Below, one piece after another: positions 53,920 to 62,235 of a stretch of 64,000 nt of DNA. The stretch's first letter is position 1, and each line of letters starts with the position of its first letter. Made by a program: the position numbers and the translations under genes. The stretch is from [Scytonema hofmanni] UTEX 2349 (GTDB taxonomy: Bacteria > Cyanobacteriota > Cyanobacteriia > Cyanobacteriales > Nostocaceae), in assembly GCF_000582685.1 (NCBI RefSeq), contig NZ_KK073768.1, positions 3,231,647-3,295,646 on the forward strand, written 5' to 3'. The notes under the pieces were generated by a model. It was not told the DNA's origin and ran no database searches. It was given only the letters and a program-made list of their open reading frames with translations.

Positions 53920-54020
53920 AGGTGTTGGGTGTTAGTCGTTAGTTGTTAGTTGTTAGTTGTTAGTTGTCAAAAAGCACTCCTAACCACCATCCACTATCCA
54001 CCATCCACTATCCACTACCC
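53920..54020. repeat. Heptanucleotide tandem repeats
   Basis: A run of TTAGTTG units (about 53935-53965) and then CCATCCACTATCCACCATCC units (about 53990-54020). These short tandem repeats are typical of filamentous cyanobacteria. Confidence 0.75.
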
Positions 54021-54806
54021 AGTAACCACCTCCCCTTCCGGAATTTGACTGCTAAGAGTTGAACGTTGATTAGTAAATCTCTCTTTCGCTAATTTTGCTT
54101 GTGATTGTGGCGGGTTGGCATTTATAATTTCCATGTTAAAGCGATATCCAACATTGCGGATAGTTTGAATCAAACTAGGTTGTCGAGGATCGAGTTCAAC
54201 TTTTTTTCGTAATGATAAAACGTGAGTATCAATAGTCCGTGGGTTGTCAATCGCATCTGGCCAAGCACGACGTAGCAATTCTGTCCTACTTAGAGGCACT
54301 CCGCCTGCTTGTGCTAAAACATACAGTAAGCTGAACTCTTGAGGTGTTAAATCGATAAATTCGCCTTGAAAGCGGACGCGACGCTGCACTAAATCGATTT
54401 GGATCGAGCCATAATCGAGGTAAGCTGGCGCTACAGGTGTGCGTCTGCGGCGAATTAGTGCTTCTACCCGCGCTAGAAACTCTTGCATCCCAAAAGGTTT
54501 GCTGAGATAATCATCAGCCCCAGCTTTCAAACCAGCGACGATATCAGCTTCATTAGTCCGGGCAGATAGCATTAAAATTAAAGGTTGTTGCTGACGATGC
54601 AACCAACGGCAAAACTCAATGCCATCACCATCAGGCAAATCAGCATCAAGAATAATTAGTGTTGGTTGTTGGCTAATAAAAACTTCCCTTGCTTGATAAA
54701 TACTGGCGGCTTGATGCACGCGATACTCTAGTTGTTGCAAGTGCCAACCCAGCAACGACCTCAGATGGGGATTTCCCTCAATGATTTCAATACAAACCGA
54801 TCCCAC
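54015..54806 (-). CDS. OmpR/PhoB-type response regulator with atypical receiver
   Basis: 263 residues, GTG start. Receiver domain: the phospho-acceptor Asp54 (ILDADLPDG), the conserved Ser/Thr (LMLSART) and Lys (YLSKPF) are present, but the acidic pair that binds magnesium near residues 10-11 is Glu-Gly instead of Asp-Asp. Winged-helix DNA-binding domain from about 130 to 230 (RTIDTHVLSLRKKVELDPRQ, then TIRNVGYRF). This altered pocket recalls NblR-like regulators, which act without standard phosphorylation; assignment to NblR is tentative. No sensor kinase gene is adjacent. Confidence 0.85.
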   Translation of the reverse strand: MGSVCIEIIEGNPHLRSLLGWHLQQLEYRVHQAASIYQAREVFISQQPTLIILDADLPDGDGIEFCRWLHRQQQPLILMLSARTNEADIVAGLKAGADDYLSKPFGMQEFLARVEALIRRRRTPVAPAYLDYGSIQIDLVQRRVRFQGEFIDLTPQEFSLLYVLAQAGGVPLSRTELLRRAWPDAIDNPRTIDTHVLSLRKKVELDPRQPSLIQTIRNVGYRFNMEIINANPPQSQAKLAKERFTNQRSTLSSQIPEGEVVTG

Positions 54807-55372
54807 GGTGGCAATACCCCTTAGCGTCGATGACTTTCAAAGTAACAAAGCCAATGTCTAAGGTTTTGTAGCCCTTGTTACCTCCATTACGATTAGCATA
54901 ACTTTTTCTAATAAAAATGCTGACAAGTAGGTAATTTATGCCTTGGGAAAGGTGAATTGGTAATCTTCTTAAATTTTTGTTAGAATTCCGGGAAAGTAAA
55001 ATCATCATTCGTTAAACATCTTAGCTTCACTCTCGTTGCTATTGACAAACAAAATCTGACCAAATAAGCTAATCATTACCAAAGCTATCTTTGTGCATAA
55101 ACATGAAAAACTATTCCATCTGGTAGATGAAATAAATGCTTACACCCCTCCGTCAATTTAAGCTACTTTAAGAGAAAATCATTTCTAATATCTTACTAGC
55201 AATTCCTTTTCCCCTTCTTCTGGAATAGGATCTAGTTAGACTGTAACCAATAGGTAGTGATCCCCAAAGTAGAGTTATCATCTCTAATTTGATGGCAACC
55301 TGAAAGTATGACTTCACATTTCCATGTGAATCATTTACAATTCTGATTCCAAAGAGATTTCTATCGTCTGTT
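54807..55372. other. Divergent intergenic region
   Basis: 566 AT-rich bases between the minus-strand regulator and the small plus-strand gene. I see no gene and no repeat of note; both promoters should be here. Confidence 0.45.
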
Positions 55373-55633
55373 ATGCTCCAAGACACACAAACCATTCGCT
55401 ACTACCAAAGACTTACCGACGCCTTCGTCGAGCTATGGAATCGCGGTTATCGGACGGATGATATGCGGATGTATTTGGATGGATATCTAGCCGCCCTGCG
55501 ACATAGTAACACTATTGAACCTTATTTGATTCATCGTTTAGAAGAGGAAGCCAGCCGTTACTTGTACGATGGCTCAAACTTCGTCATGACCCAACTAGAG
55601 CCAGAGATAGAACGACAGCACGATTACTACTAA
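55373..55633 (+). CDS. Conserved cyanobacterial small protein
   Basis: 86 residues: MLQDTQTIRYYQRLTDAFVE, LWNRGYRTDDMRMYLDGYLA and ALRHSNTIEPYLIHRLEEEA. All-helical, no membrane segment. It seems to belong to a cyanobacterial family of unknown function (perhaps DUF6761). A terminator-like stem ATTCCTTCAG / CTGAAGGAAT with TTTT follows at 55759-55803. Confidence 0.7.
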   Translation: MLQDTQTIRYYQRLTDAFVELWNRGYRTDDMRMYLDGYLAALRHSNTIEPYLIHRLEEEASRYLYDGSNFVMTQLEPEIERQHDYY

Positions 55634-55758
55634 TACCCTTTTAGAGTAAATCGTTAGTAACCATTAATCAACGCTGATGATTATAACATATTATCAGCAT
55701 TGGTCAATGGGCAATATAGGTCTGTATGGCACAAATTGTATTTATTTATAAAAAATAT

Positions 55759-55807
55759 TCCTTCAGTTTTGTGTGGTTAGCCCAAACAAAGCTGAAGGAA
55801 TTTTAGA
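55759..55807 (+). terminator. Stem-loop with T-run
   Basis: 10-bp perfect arms ATTCCTTCAG and CTGAAGGAAT around a 25-base loop, followed by TTTT. It lies 126 bases after the small gene. Confidence 0.5.
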
Positions 55808-55989
55808 ACAATGGCGATCGCTATGCCGAAGCATTGTTAATTCATTAGACATCCCCAATTAATTATGCGTTGCCCGAAAACCCTGTAGAGACGTAGCACT
55901 GCTAGGTCTAAACCTCTTTCGTGGAGATTTCTATTAGAGAAAGATTTAAGGAAGGGCTTACAGCATCAAATCACCAAAGACGTTTTGGT

Positions 55990-56313
55990 TTACGAAGCCA
56001 AAGCAACTTCCACCAATTGTTTCAATTCGCCATTATTGTACATTTCAATCAAAATATCAGAACCACCGACGAATTTACCATCAATATAGACTTGGGGAAT
56101 TGTGGGCCAATTGGAATATTCTTTAATTCCCTGACGGATTTCTGGGTCATCAAGAATGTCAAGGGTCTCAAAGGGAACTCCCAAAGTATTGAGAATCTGC
56201 ACAACATTGTTGGAGAATCCGCACTGGGGCATCAACTTGTTACCCTTCATGAAAACCATAATCTTGTTTTTCGTTACCAAGTTGTCAATTTTCTCTTTAA
56301 CTTCTGGTGTCAT
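55990..56313 (-). CDS. grxD: Monothiol glutaredoxin (CGFS type)
   Basis: 107 residues, full length. CGFS active site at residues 31-34, preceded by Lys (MKGNK), and WPTIPQVYIDGKFVGGSDI with the cis-Pro and glutathione-binding residues. Such proteins hold and transfer 2Fe-2S clusters with BolA partners; a BolA gene lies just upstream on the same strand, which supports joint action in iron-sulfur trafficking. Confidence 0.92.
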   Translation of the reverse strand: MTPEVKEKIDNLVTKNKIMVFMKGNKLMPQCGFSNNVVQILNTLGVPFETLDILDDPEIRQGIKEYSNWPTIPQVYIDGKFVGGSDILIEMYNNGELKQLVEVALAS

Positions 56314-56435
56314 GTTCTTTGGGTTTCCTATTATGGTTTCAAGAGTGAAGAATCAAGATTTAGATAGAGAAAGTTCCGGGAGAACGTTTCTAGAGTTAGC
56401 AGTTACAAATTAAAAATCTTCTTCAACTCATAGCT

Positions 56436-56526
56436 CCCGTACAGATGTTCTGTGATCCCGTACAGACGTTCCGCTCTCCCGTACAGACGTTCCGCGCTCC
56501 CGTACAGACGTTCCGGCGGAACGTCT
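56436..56526. repeat. Four tandem 21-bp units ending in a GACGTTCC palindrome
   Basis: Units beginning CCCGTACAGA(C/T)GTTC at 56436, 56457, 56478 and 56499. The last unit completes the palindrome AGACGTTCCG / CGGAACGTCT (56506-56526). It sits between the bolA and grxD genes. Confidence 0.85.
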
Positions 56527-56536
56527 CTACCTAACT

Positions 56537-56800
56537 TTACGAAGCGGCTGTTGTCTGCCAAGCCTCAGGAGTGTAAGTTTTAAGTGCTAAAGCATGAATT
56601 GCATCACTTGACATGGCTTGCTGCAAAGCACCATAAATTAACTGATGTTGTTGCACCAGTCCCTTGCCTGTAAACTGCGGTGAAACTACAGTGACTTGAT
56701 AGTGGTCACCACCACCAGTCAAGTCTTGCACCTGAACTTGGGCATCTGGCAGTTCCGCCTTGATCATTGCCTCAACTTGCTGCGGACTAATCATCGCCAT
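56537..56800 (-). CDS. BolA family protein
   Basis: 87 residues from the ATG at 56800 (MAMISPQQVEAMIKAELPDA); the longer frame to 56875 is untypical. QVTVVSPQFTGKGLVQQHQL and IYGALQQAMSSDAIHALALK are the BolA signature with the conserved His in VQQHQ. BolA binds CGFS glutaredoxins and a shared 2Fe-2S cluster; the partner gene is next in line. A run of 21-bp repeats separates the two. Confidence 0.88.
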   Translation of the reverse strand: MAMISPQQVEAMIKAELPDAQVQVQDLTGGGDHYQVTVVSPQFTGKGLVQQHQLIYGALQQAMSSDAIHALALKTYTPEAWQTTAAS

Positions 56801-57006
56801 TCCTGAAAAACTTCTGTTTCTATTATTAACAACAAATACGTGTCGCTTACCTTTGCCAACATAAGATTTTAGCAATGGTTAGCACACGCCTAAAGCGATC
56901 GCACACTTTTTGAGAACGCCATGTCATGGCACATAACCCCATCCTAGCATTGGGGGTTTAGGACGGGGCGAGAAGGAGAAAAGAATAATCAACGAAAAAA
57001 GAGTTT

Positions 57007-57645
57007 TTATTTCTTTGGGGAAGAGGAACTATTACCTTGCCGGGGGGGTGAGGGGGAGGAGGGTGAACTACTACCAGTGCGAGGATAAGGAGAATCTACA
57101 AAGCCTAACTCTAATAACTGCTGGTAAGCCTTCTTACCTAAGTCCCGCGTTGGGTTTTGAGAGCGAATAATCTGAACCAGCAAAGGCACAGCTAATTCTG
57201 GCTGATTTTGCGCCCGATGTACCAGCGCTAACTGATAGGTGGATTCATCTCGCATTTGAGCAGTTTCTAGCGCCTTTTTTCGCAGGGAATCAGAAATTCT
57301 GTTATCAATTCCCGAAAAGCTAGAATTCAAGTCTTGATAAAAATTAGATAGCTGGTTAAAAACCTGACGTGCTTCCTGGAGTTTCTTCGCAGCAGTAGCA
57401 TAGTTTTGAGAGCTAACTGCACTACTTGCCTCACTCATCAGACGCTTGCCGCCTTCAATGCTTAAAAGAGTACCATTTGGTGCAGTGGGACGGAGGTTGT
57501 TCGGGTCATCGGGATCAATGGGCTGTGCTTGGTTGGGATTGCTTGGTAACTTGATTACCTGAGCATTGACAGGTGATAGCAAGCTGAGGGTTGCTAGCAA
57601 TGATAAGCAACTGAAGCGAATTAAGGGAATTGTAGCAAAGTTCAT
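57007..57645 (-). CDS. Exported helical-repeat protein, hypothetical
   Basis: About 212 residues from the ATG at 57645. A signal peptide (RFSCLSLLATLSLLSPVNA) is followed by a Pro/Asn-rich linker and helical TPR-like units (about 70-165: ASSAVSSQNYATAAKKLQEA, YQLALVHRAQNQPELAVPLL). The C-terminal 25 residues are Ser/Pro-rich. Likely periplasmic scaffold; no specific role is recognised. Confidence 0.72.
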   Translation of the reverse strand: MNFATIPLIRFSCLSLLATLSLLSPVNAQVIKLPSNPNQAQPIDPDDPNNLRPTAPNGTLLSIEGGKRLMSEASSAVSSQNYATAAKKLQEARQVFNQLSNFYQDLNSSFSGIDNRISDSLRKKALETAQMRDESTYQLALVHRAQNQPELAVPLLVQIIRSQNPTRDLGKKAYQQLLELGFVDSPYPRTGSSSPSSPSPPRQGNSSSSPKK

Positions 57646-57824
57646 TCTTATAAATTGGCGCGACAATTACACACAATAAGTATGGAAACTTCGGGTATCT
57701 TAACTCTGTTTTGGTCTTTGATAAAAGCAAAGCTAAATACTAAGTTTCTTTCTTTGAGACTAAACATTGGTGTAATCGAGTTCCCGTAGCCACCGTACAA
57801 GGGACTGGGGGAGTGGGAAACAAG

Positions 57825-57957
57825 GAGGAATTTCATGAGGGGAAAAGGTTAAAGGGTAAAGGAAGAAAAGTTTTTCCCTTTTCCCCTTCCCCTTTCCCCC
57901 TTTCCCCTTCCCAATGCCCCATGCCCCATGCCCCATGCCCGAATTCATAACCCATGA
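57825..57957. repeat. Low-complexity CCCCTTTCCC / CCCCATG tandem repeats
   Basis: Pyrimidine-rich runs (CCCTTTCCCCCTTTCCCC) then three GCCCCAT units. The same types occur at 59330-59395 and 62155-62215. No gene. Confidence 0.7.
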
Positions 57958-58755
57958 CTAAGAATTAGGAACTTCAGCAAATCTGTGATTAATCATCTCT
58001 GATTCGTGATGGCTTAATTGTTGTAGTGTCTTTGCTAAATCAGCTGTTAGGCGTTTAGCCTCTTGTTTCACGCAACCATGAGTGTAATCTGCTACTGCTA
58101 GCGGTGAACCAATTTGGATGCTAACATCCGTACCCCAGTTCGGATAAGGTTGGCTGTAATTAATATTGATCGGAACAATTTTCACTCCTAGTCCTGGGTG
58201 ACTAGATTCAGCACTCAAAGCCAAACGTCCAATTCCTGGCTTTAACGGGTGAACTTCACCATCACGATAAATCCCACCTTCGGGAAAAATAACCAAGGTT
58301 TTTCCTTGCTCGAGTAGTTCAACACCGTGCCGCAAGGTGCTAATTGATGGGCGTTTAATATCTACAGGAAACCCCCCCAAGTGTCTGACAAACCAGCCCT
58401 GAAACCCTTGACATTCAGTGATTGTTACCATGAAACGCAAATCTCGACCTGCCACACAACAACTAACTGCGTAGGGGACTAGCAATGCATCCCAACGCGC
58501 TCGATGGGTGGGAGCGAGGATAATTGGACCAGTGGTGGGGATATGTTCTTCGCCGATGATCCTGATTTGGCGAAAGAAGAACGGTAAAAGGAAATGACGC
58601 CCTAACACATATGCCAAGGGAGCTAGCCAAGGAGAAACTTGAGAGGTCGTAGGAGCCAATTTAGTAATTATTTCAGAATTGGCAGATGTTTTCTGGCGGA
58701 TATTAGCGGAAGTGCGAAGTTCCATCATCACGGTGGCTGCTGATTGTCGGGTCAA
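57958..58755 (-). CDS. 1-acyl-sn-glycerol-3-phosphate acyltransferase (PlsC-like)
   Basis: 265 residues. Motif I THRARWDAL (HxxxxD), motif III FPEGGIYRDG and motif IV region VKIVPININYSQP. It transfers an acyl group to lysophosphatidate in membrane-lipid synthesis. The first 35 residues are polar and may be shorter in vivo (an internal Met at residue 10 or 11 is possible). Confidence 0.88.
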   Translation of the reverse strand: MTRQSAATVMMELRTSANIRQKTSANSEIITKLAPTTSQVSPWLAPLAYVLGRHFLLPFFFRQIRIIGEEHIPTTGPIILAPTHRARWDALLVPYAVSCCVAGRDLRFMVTITECQGFQGWFVRHLGGFPVDIKRPSISTLRHGVELLEQGKTLVIFPEGGIYRDGEVHPLKPGIGRLALSAESSHPGLGVKIVPININYSQPYPNWGTDVSIQIGSPLAVADYTHGCVKQEAKRLTADLAKTLQQLSHHESEMINHRFAEVPNS

Positions 58756-58839
58756 TTGCGATCAAAGCTATGTTAGATACACCGTAGATTTTCTTTTTTG
58801 ATTTGTGTTGCACCTACCGGACAGTTTTATCTCTGTCCG

Positions 58840-59325
58840 TTAGATTTTGCCACTTCGGCGCACTTCAAACCAGGTTTGCAACTGTTGACGACTCTTAGAC
58901 TCTTCAACTCCTGCGATTACACCCAAGCGGTGGTTAGAAGCGGCGCTATCAGGTATATTGGCAACGGTACGAATTGAGCCAGTTTTTGGATCGTCCACGC
59001 TATAGACAAGAAGTCCTAAACGTGCTTGCACAATAGCACCGGCACACATCGGGCAAGGTTCTAAAGTTACGTAAAGGGTACATTCGTTGAGACGCCAGCT
59101 TTGCAATATTTTTGCAGCTGACCTAATGGCGATAATTTCTGCATGAGCTGTAGGGTCTTTGTCGCGTTCTTTTCGATTTTCACCCCCCGCAATAAAATTG
59201 CCAAATGAATCAATTATAACAGCGCCTACGGGAACTTCTCCCGCATTACCTGCTGCTTGTGAAAATTCTAGGGCATGAGTCATCCATTGTCTATGTATAA
59301 GATATTCTGAGTATTCAGTTAACAT
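58840..59325 (-). CDS. tadA: tRNA-specific adenosine deaminase
   Basis: 161 residues from the ATG at 59325 (MLTEYSEYLIHRQWMTHALE). The longer frame to 59415 is a run of GGGCATGGGG-type repeats and should not be counted. Zinc and catalytic site: TAHAEIIAIRSAA and EPCPMCAGAIVQARLGLLVY. It deaminates A34 of tRNA-Arg to inosine. Confidence 0.92.
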   Translation of the reverse strand: MLTEYSEYLIHRQWMTHALEFSQAAGNAGEVPVGAVIIDSFGNFIAGGENRKERDKDPTAHAEIIAIRSAAKILQSWRLNECTLYVTLEPCPMCAGAIVQARLGLLVYSVDDPKTGSIRTVANIPDSAASNHRLGVIAGVEESKSRQQLQTWFEVRRSGKI

Positions 59326-59444
59326 ATTCTTATCTGAAGGGCAATGGGCATGGGGCAATGGGCATGGGGCATAGGGCATAGGGCATGGGGCATGGAAAGA
59401 ATTGTATTTATTCACGCACTTGCTTTACTTCTTTAATTCTCACT

Positions 59445-59510
59445 GCGAGCGCGCCCATTGCCCATTGCCCATTGCCCATTGCCCATTGCCCATTGCCCAT
59501 TGCCCAATCC
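59445..59510. repeat. Tandem GCCCATT units
   Basis: About seven near-perfect copies of a 9-10-base unit GCCCATTGCC between tadA and the glutaredoxin gene. Confidence 0.8.
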
Positions 59511-59825
59511 CTAAACAGTGACTTGGACCAGAAGAGAGTCAAGTTGACCTTGGGTATCTAGCTGATAAATGTCATCACAGCCGCCAATGTGCTGATTATT
59601 GATAAAAATCTGCGGTACGCTACGGCGTCCGTTGGCGCGGTCAGCCATTTTCGCTCTGGCTGCTTCGTCACCGTCGATTTTGTATTCGGTGAAGTTGACA
59701 CCTTTCCACCAAAGTAGCGTCTTGGCACGGATGCAATAAGGGCAAGTTTGCCAAGTGTAAATTTCCACGTTTGCCTTAACTCGTTCTGGGTGACGACCTA
59801 AAAGGGGGTTGAGAAAGTTGAGCAT
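59511..59825 (-). CDS. grxC: Dithiol glutaredoxin (CPYC type)
   Basis: 104 residues. CPYC active site at 28-31, cis-Pro segment SVPQIFINNQHIGGCDD. It reduces disulfides and glutathionylated proteins. The N-terminal extension of about 18 residues before VEIYTWQ is longer than usual. Confidence 0.92.
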   Translation of the reverse strand: MLNFLNPLLGRHPERVKANVEIYTWQTCPYCIRAKTLLWWKGVNFTEYKIDGDEAARAKMADRANGRRSVPQIFINNQHIGGCDDIYQLDTQGQLDSLLVQVTV

Positions 59826-59915
59826 ATTTTGATTTTATGGATTTTGGTAATTTTTTTCTAGGATAGCTATTAGAAGAGTGAAAAAATGTTGCAGAAAAAG
59901 CCAATTGCTAAATTA

Positions 59916-60608
59916 TTAATCACGTTTTGCTTGACAAACGCGCAAAAGTAGATTTCCACCACGTTGAAATTCATAAGGTACTTGCTTGATTTCAACTACA
60001 TATCCTTGCTTTTGTAATTCGCTCAGTACTGGATGAAGTAGGGGGGAGGGTTCTCCGGAGATGTTTAGGAGAGGAAAAATTCTGGCTTCTTTTGCGACTC
60101 GGCACATTTCAGCGATCGCCTCTATATGAAATTCTGCGGAAAAGTGGTCAGAATAGGTAAACAAAAAATGAGAACACAAGGCTAAATCAAACTGATTTGC
60201 CTGAAATGGTAGCACTGGCAAACCATCGGTTAAATAACGTTTTTCCTCCAACCCTAAGGGAAAATCTTCTAAAAACTGATGCATTGCAGCCATGCGAATC
60301 TCCCCTAACTTTGCGGGAGATTCAATTTCTATCCAAAGGTAGTTGTGTTGATTATTCTCAATCCCATTCATAATCAACGAATAGGTCTGTTGAATGCGTT
60401 TGGCAATCTCGCTCTTAGAGAACTCATAAATTGGATCGCAAGAAACTACTTGATATCCTTGACTATTCATTTGAGCGTTGAAGCTGGCAGGACCTCCAGC
60501 ACAATCAATAATTTTTAAGTTGAAGTCAGAACCTTTCAGGTGAAACATTCTGACATACTCTGTCATCGAACGTCCCCAAGGGACGACTTTTTCAAGTTTT
60601 AAACCCAC
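59916..60608 (-). CDS. SAM methyltransferase-like protein
   Basis: 230 residues. LKIIDCAGGPASFNAQMNSQ is a Rossmann-type SAM-binding start with CAGG in place of the usual GxGxG, and FDLALCSHFLFTYSDHF fits motif III. The family is seen in cyanobacteria; its substrate is unknown. Confidence 0.7.
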   Translation of the reverse strand: MGLKLEKVVPWGRSMTEYVRMFHLKGSDFNLKIIDCAGGPASFNAQMNSQGYQVVSCDPIYEFSKSEIAKRIQQTYSLIMNGIENNQHNYLWIEIESPAKLGEIRMAAMHQFLEDFPLGLEEKRYLTDGLPVLPFQANQFDLALCSHFLFTYSDHFSAEFHIEAIAEMCRVAKEARIFPLLNISGEPSPLLHPVLSELQKQGYVVEIKQVPYEFQRGGNLLLRVCQAKRD

Positions 60609-61040
60609 GGTGTTTTTACCTCTTGATCAAAAAGATTTTATGATTTAAAAATTCATTACTGATAAGATTATCAGTAAATCAAGAGAGATTTCGCTCTCAC
60701 TATACTTATAATCATACGTAATATAAACATTCGTGATTTCATGTTATCTTCCTTGTAAGTTTCTGCTGGGTGAAGCTTTTGTATTTATAAAGCGGCTTTC
60801 GATTTCACAAAAATACTTGGTAACATAAGTTGGGTTAGTGATTGCTGCTGATGTCATTAACACTCAATTTATACCGATGAGTAAGTGTTAGAGATTACAA
60901 GTATAAAAGCAGTTAGCAGCAAAACTTAACACAGAAGCAAGGCAAGACTATTTTCCAGGTGTATCCGCCCTTTGGTAGACTTGAAAACTGAAATCATTGA
61001 TAAAAACACGGTAAGTCAAGCAATTTAGAGGGCAGAGTTT
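60609..61040. promoter_or_regulatory. Divergent region upstream of the F/SBPase gene
   Basis: 432 bases without a gene; promoters for both sides. The ribosome site AGAGG is near 61027, before the GTG start. No repeat was seen. Confidence 0.45.
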
Positions 61041-62078
61041 GTGGAAAATACACTTGGTTTAGAAATTATTGAGGTTGTTGAACAAGCGGCGATCGCCTCC
61101 GCACGTTGGATGGGCAAGGGCGAAAAAGACATCGCAGACCAAGTGGCTGTAGAAGCCATGCGGGAACGAATGAACAAAATTCACATGCGCGGTCGCATTG
61201 TTATCGGCGAAGGCGAACGCGATAATGCCCCTATGCTGTACATCGGCGAAGAAGTAGGTATCTGTTCTCGTGAAGATGCCAAAGACTTCTGTAACCCAGA
61301 TGAATTAGTGGAAATTGACATCGCCGTTGACCCCTGCGAAGGTACAAACCTAGTAGCATACGGACAACCCGGTTCGATGGCTGTGTTGGCAATTTCCGAA
61401 AAAGGTGGATTATTTGCTGCACCTGATTTCTACATGAAGAAACTAGCAGCACCTCCAGCTGCCAAGGGCAAAGTAGACATCGACAAGTCAGCAACGGAAA
61501 ACCTCAAGATTCTCGCGGAGTGTTTAGAGCGCTCTATTGAGGAACTTGTGGTAGTAGTCATGAAGCGCGAACGCCACAACGGTTTGATTAAAGAAATCCG
61601 CGAAGCCGGCGCGAGAGTGCAACTAATTTCCGATGGTGATGTCGGTGCAGCCGTATCCTGTGGTTTTGCCGGGACTAACATTCATTGTCTGATGGGTATT
61701 GGTGCCGCTCCTGAAGGTGTAATTTCCGCCGCTGCAATGCGTGCTATGGGTGGACACTTTCAAGGTCAATTGATCTACGATCCAGAAGTAGTGAAAACAG
61801 GTTTGATTGGTGAAAGCAAAGAAGCCAACATCGAGCGGATGAATTCTATGAATATCACTGACGTCGATAAGGTCTACGATGCTCATGAATTAGCATCTGG
61901 TAACACTGTGCTATTCGCTGCCTGCGGTATCACAAGCGGTAACTTAATGCAAGGTGTACGCTTCTTCCACGGTGGGGCAAGAACTCAAAGCTTAGTTATT
62001 TCCAGCCAGTCAAAAAGTGTTCGTTTTGTGGATACGATTCACATGTCTGGCGAGCCGAAGATTGTGCAATTGCACTAG
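61041..62078 (+). CDS. glpX: Class II fructose-1,6-/sedoheptulose-1,7-bisphosphatase
   Basis: 345 residues, GTG start. Substrate and metal motifs: MRGRIVIGEGERDNAPMLYI, EIDIAVDPCEGTNLVAYGQP and RAMGGHFQGQLIYDP. In cyanobacteria this enzyme carries both phosphatase steps of the Calvin cycle. The full length and the redox-sensitive cysteines typical of the family appear present. Confidence 0.95.
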   Translation: MENTLGLEIIEVVEQAAIASARWMGKGEKDIADQVAVEAMRERMNKIHMRGRIVIGEGERDNAPMLYIGEEVGICSREDAKDFCNPDELVEIDIAVDPCEGTNLVAYGQPGSMAVLAISEKGGLFAAPDFYMKKLAAPPAAKGKVDIDKSATENLKILAECLERSIEELVVVVMKRERHNGLIKEIREAGARVQLISDGDVGAAVSCGFAGTNIHCLMGIGAAPEGVISAAAMRAMGGHFQGQLIYDPEVVKTGLIGESKEANIERMNSMNITDVDKVYDAHELASGNTVLFAACGITSGNLMQGVRFFHGGARTQSLVISSQSKSVRFVDTIHMSGEPKIVQLH

Positions 62079-62084
62079 GGATTA

Positions 62085-62218
62085 GGGACTGGGGATTTTA
62101 AAGAGGGGAAAAGGGTAAAGGTAAAAGGTAAAAAAAGAAGAAATATTTTCCCCTTCCCCTCCCTTTCCCCCTTCCCCCTTCCCCTTTCCCCCTTCCCCTT
62201 TTCCAATTCCCCATTTAG
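62085..62218. repeat. Low-complexity CCCCTTCCC repeats
   Basis: GGGACTGGGG then a long pyrimidine run of CCCCTTCCCCCTTCCCC units between glpX and hemA. No gene. Confidence 0.7.
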
Positions 62219-62235
62219 CAATTACGATTTAACAT

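Noticed and set aside
54787..55008. 73-codon minus-strand frame upstream of the response regulator
   Set aside because: No ribosome site, no recognisable domain, and it overlaps the regulator start; treated as intergenic.
55921..56413. Plus-strand frames over the glutaredoxin gene
   Set aside because: The minus-strand CGFS glutaredoxin is unmistakable; the plus frames are shadows.
59326..59415. N-terminal extension of the tRNA deaminase frame
   Set aside because: It is encoded entirely by GGGCATGGGG-type tandem repeats and gives a Pro/Cys/His-rich leader unknown in the TadA family; the ATG at 59325 fits.
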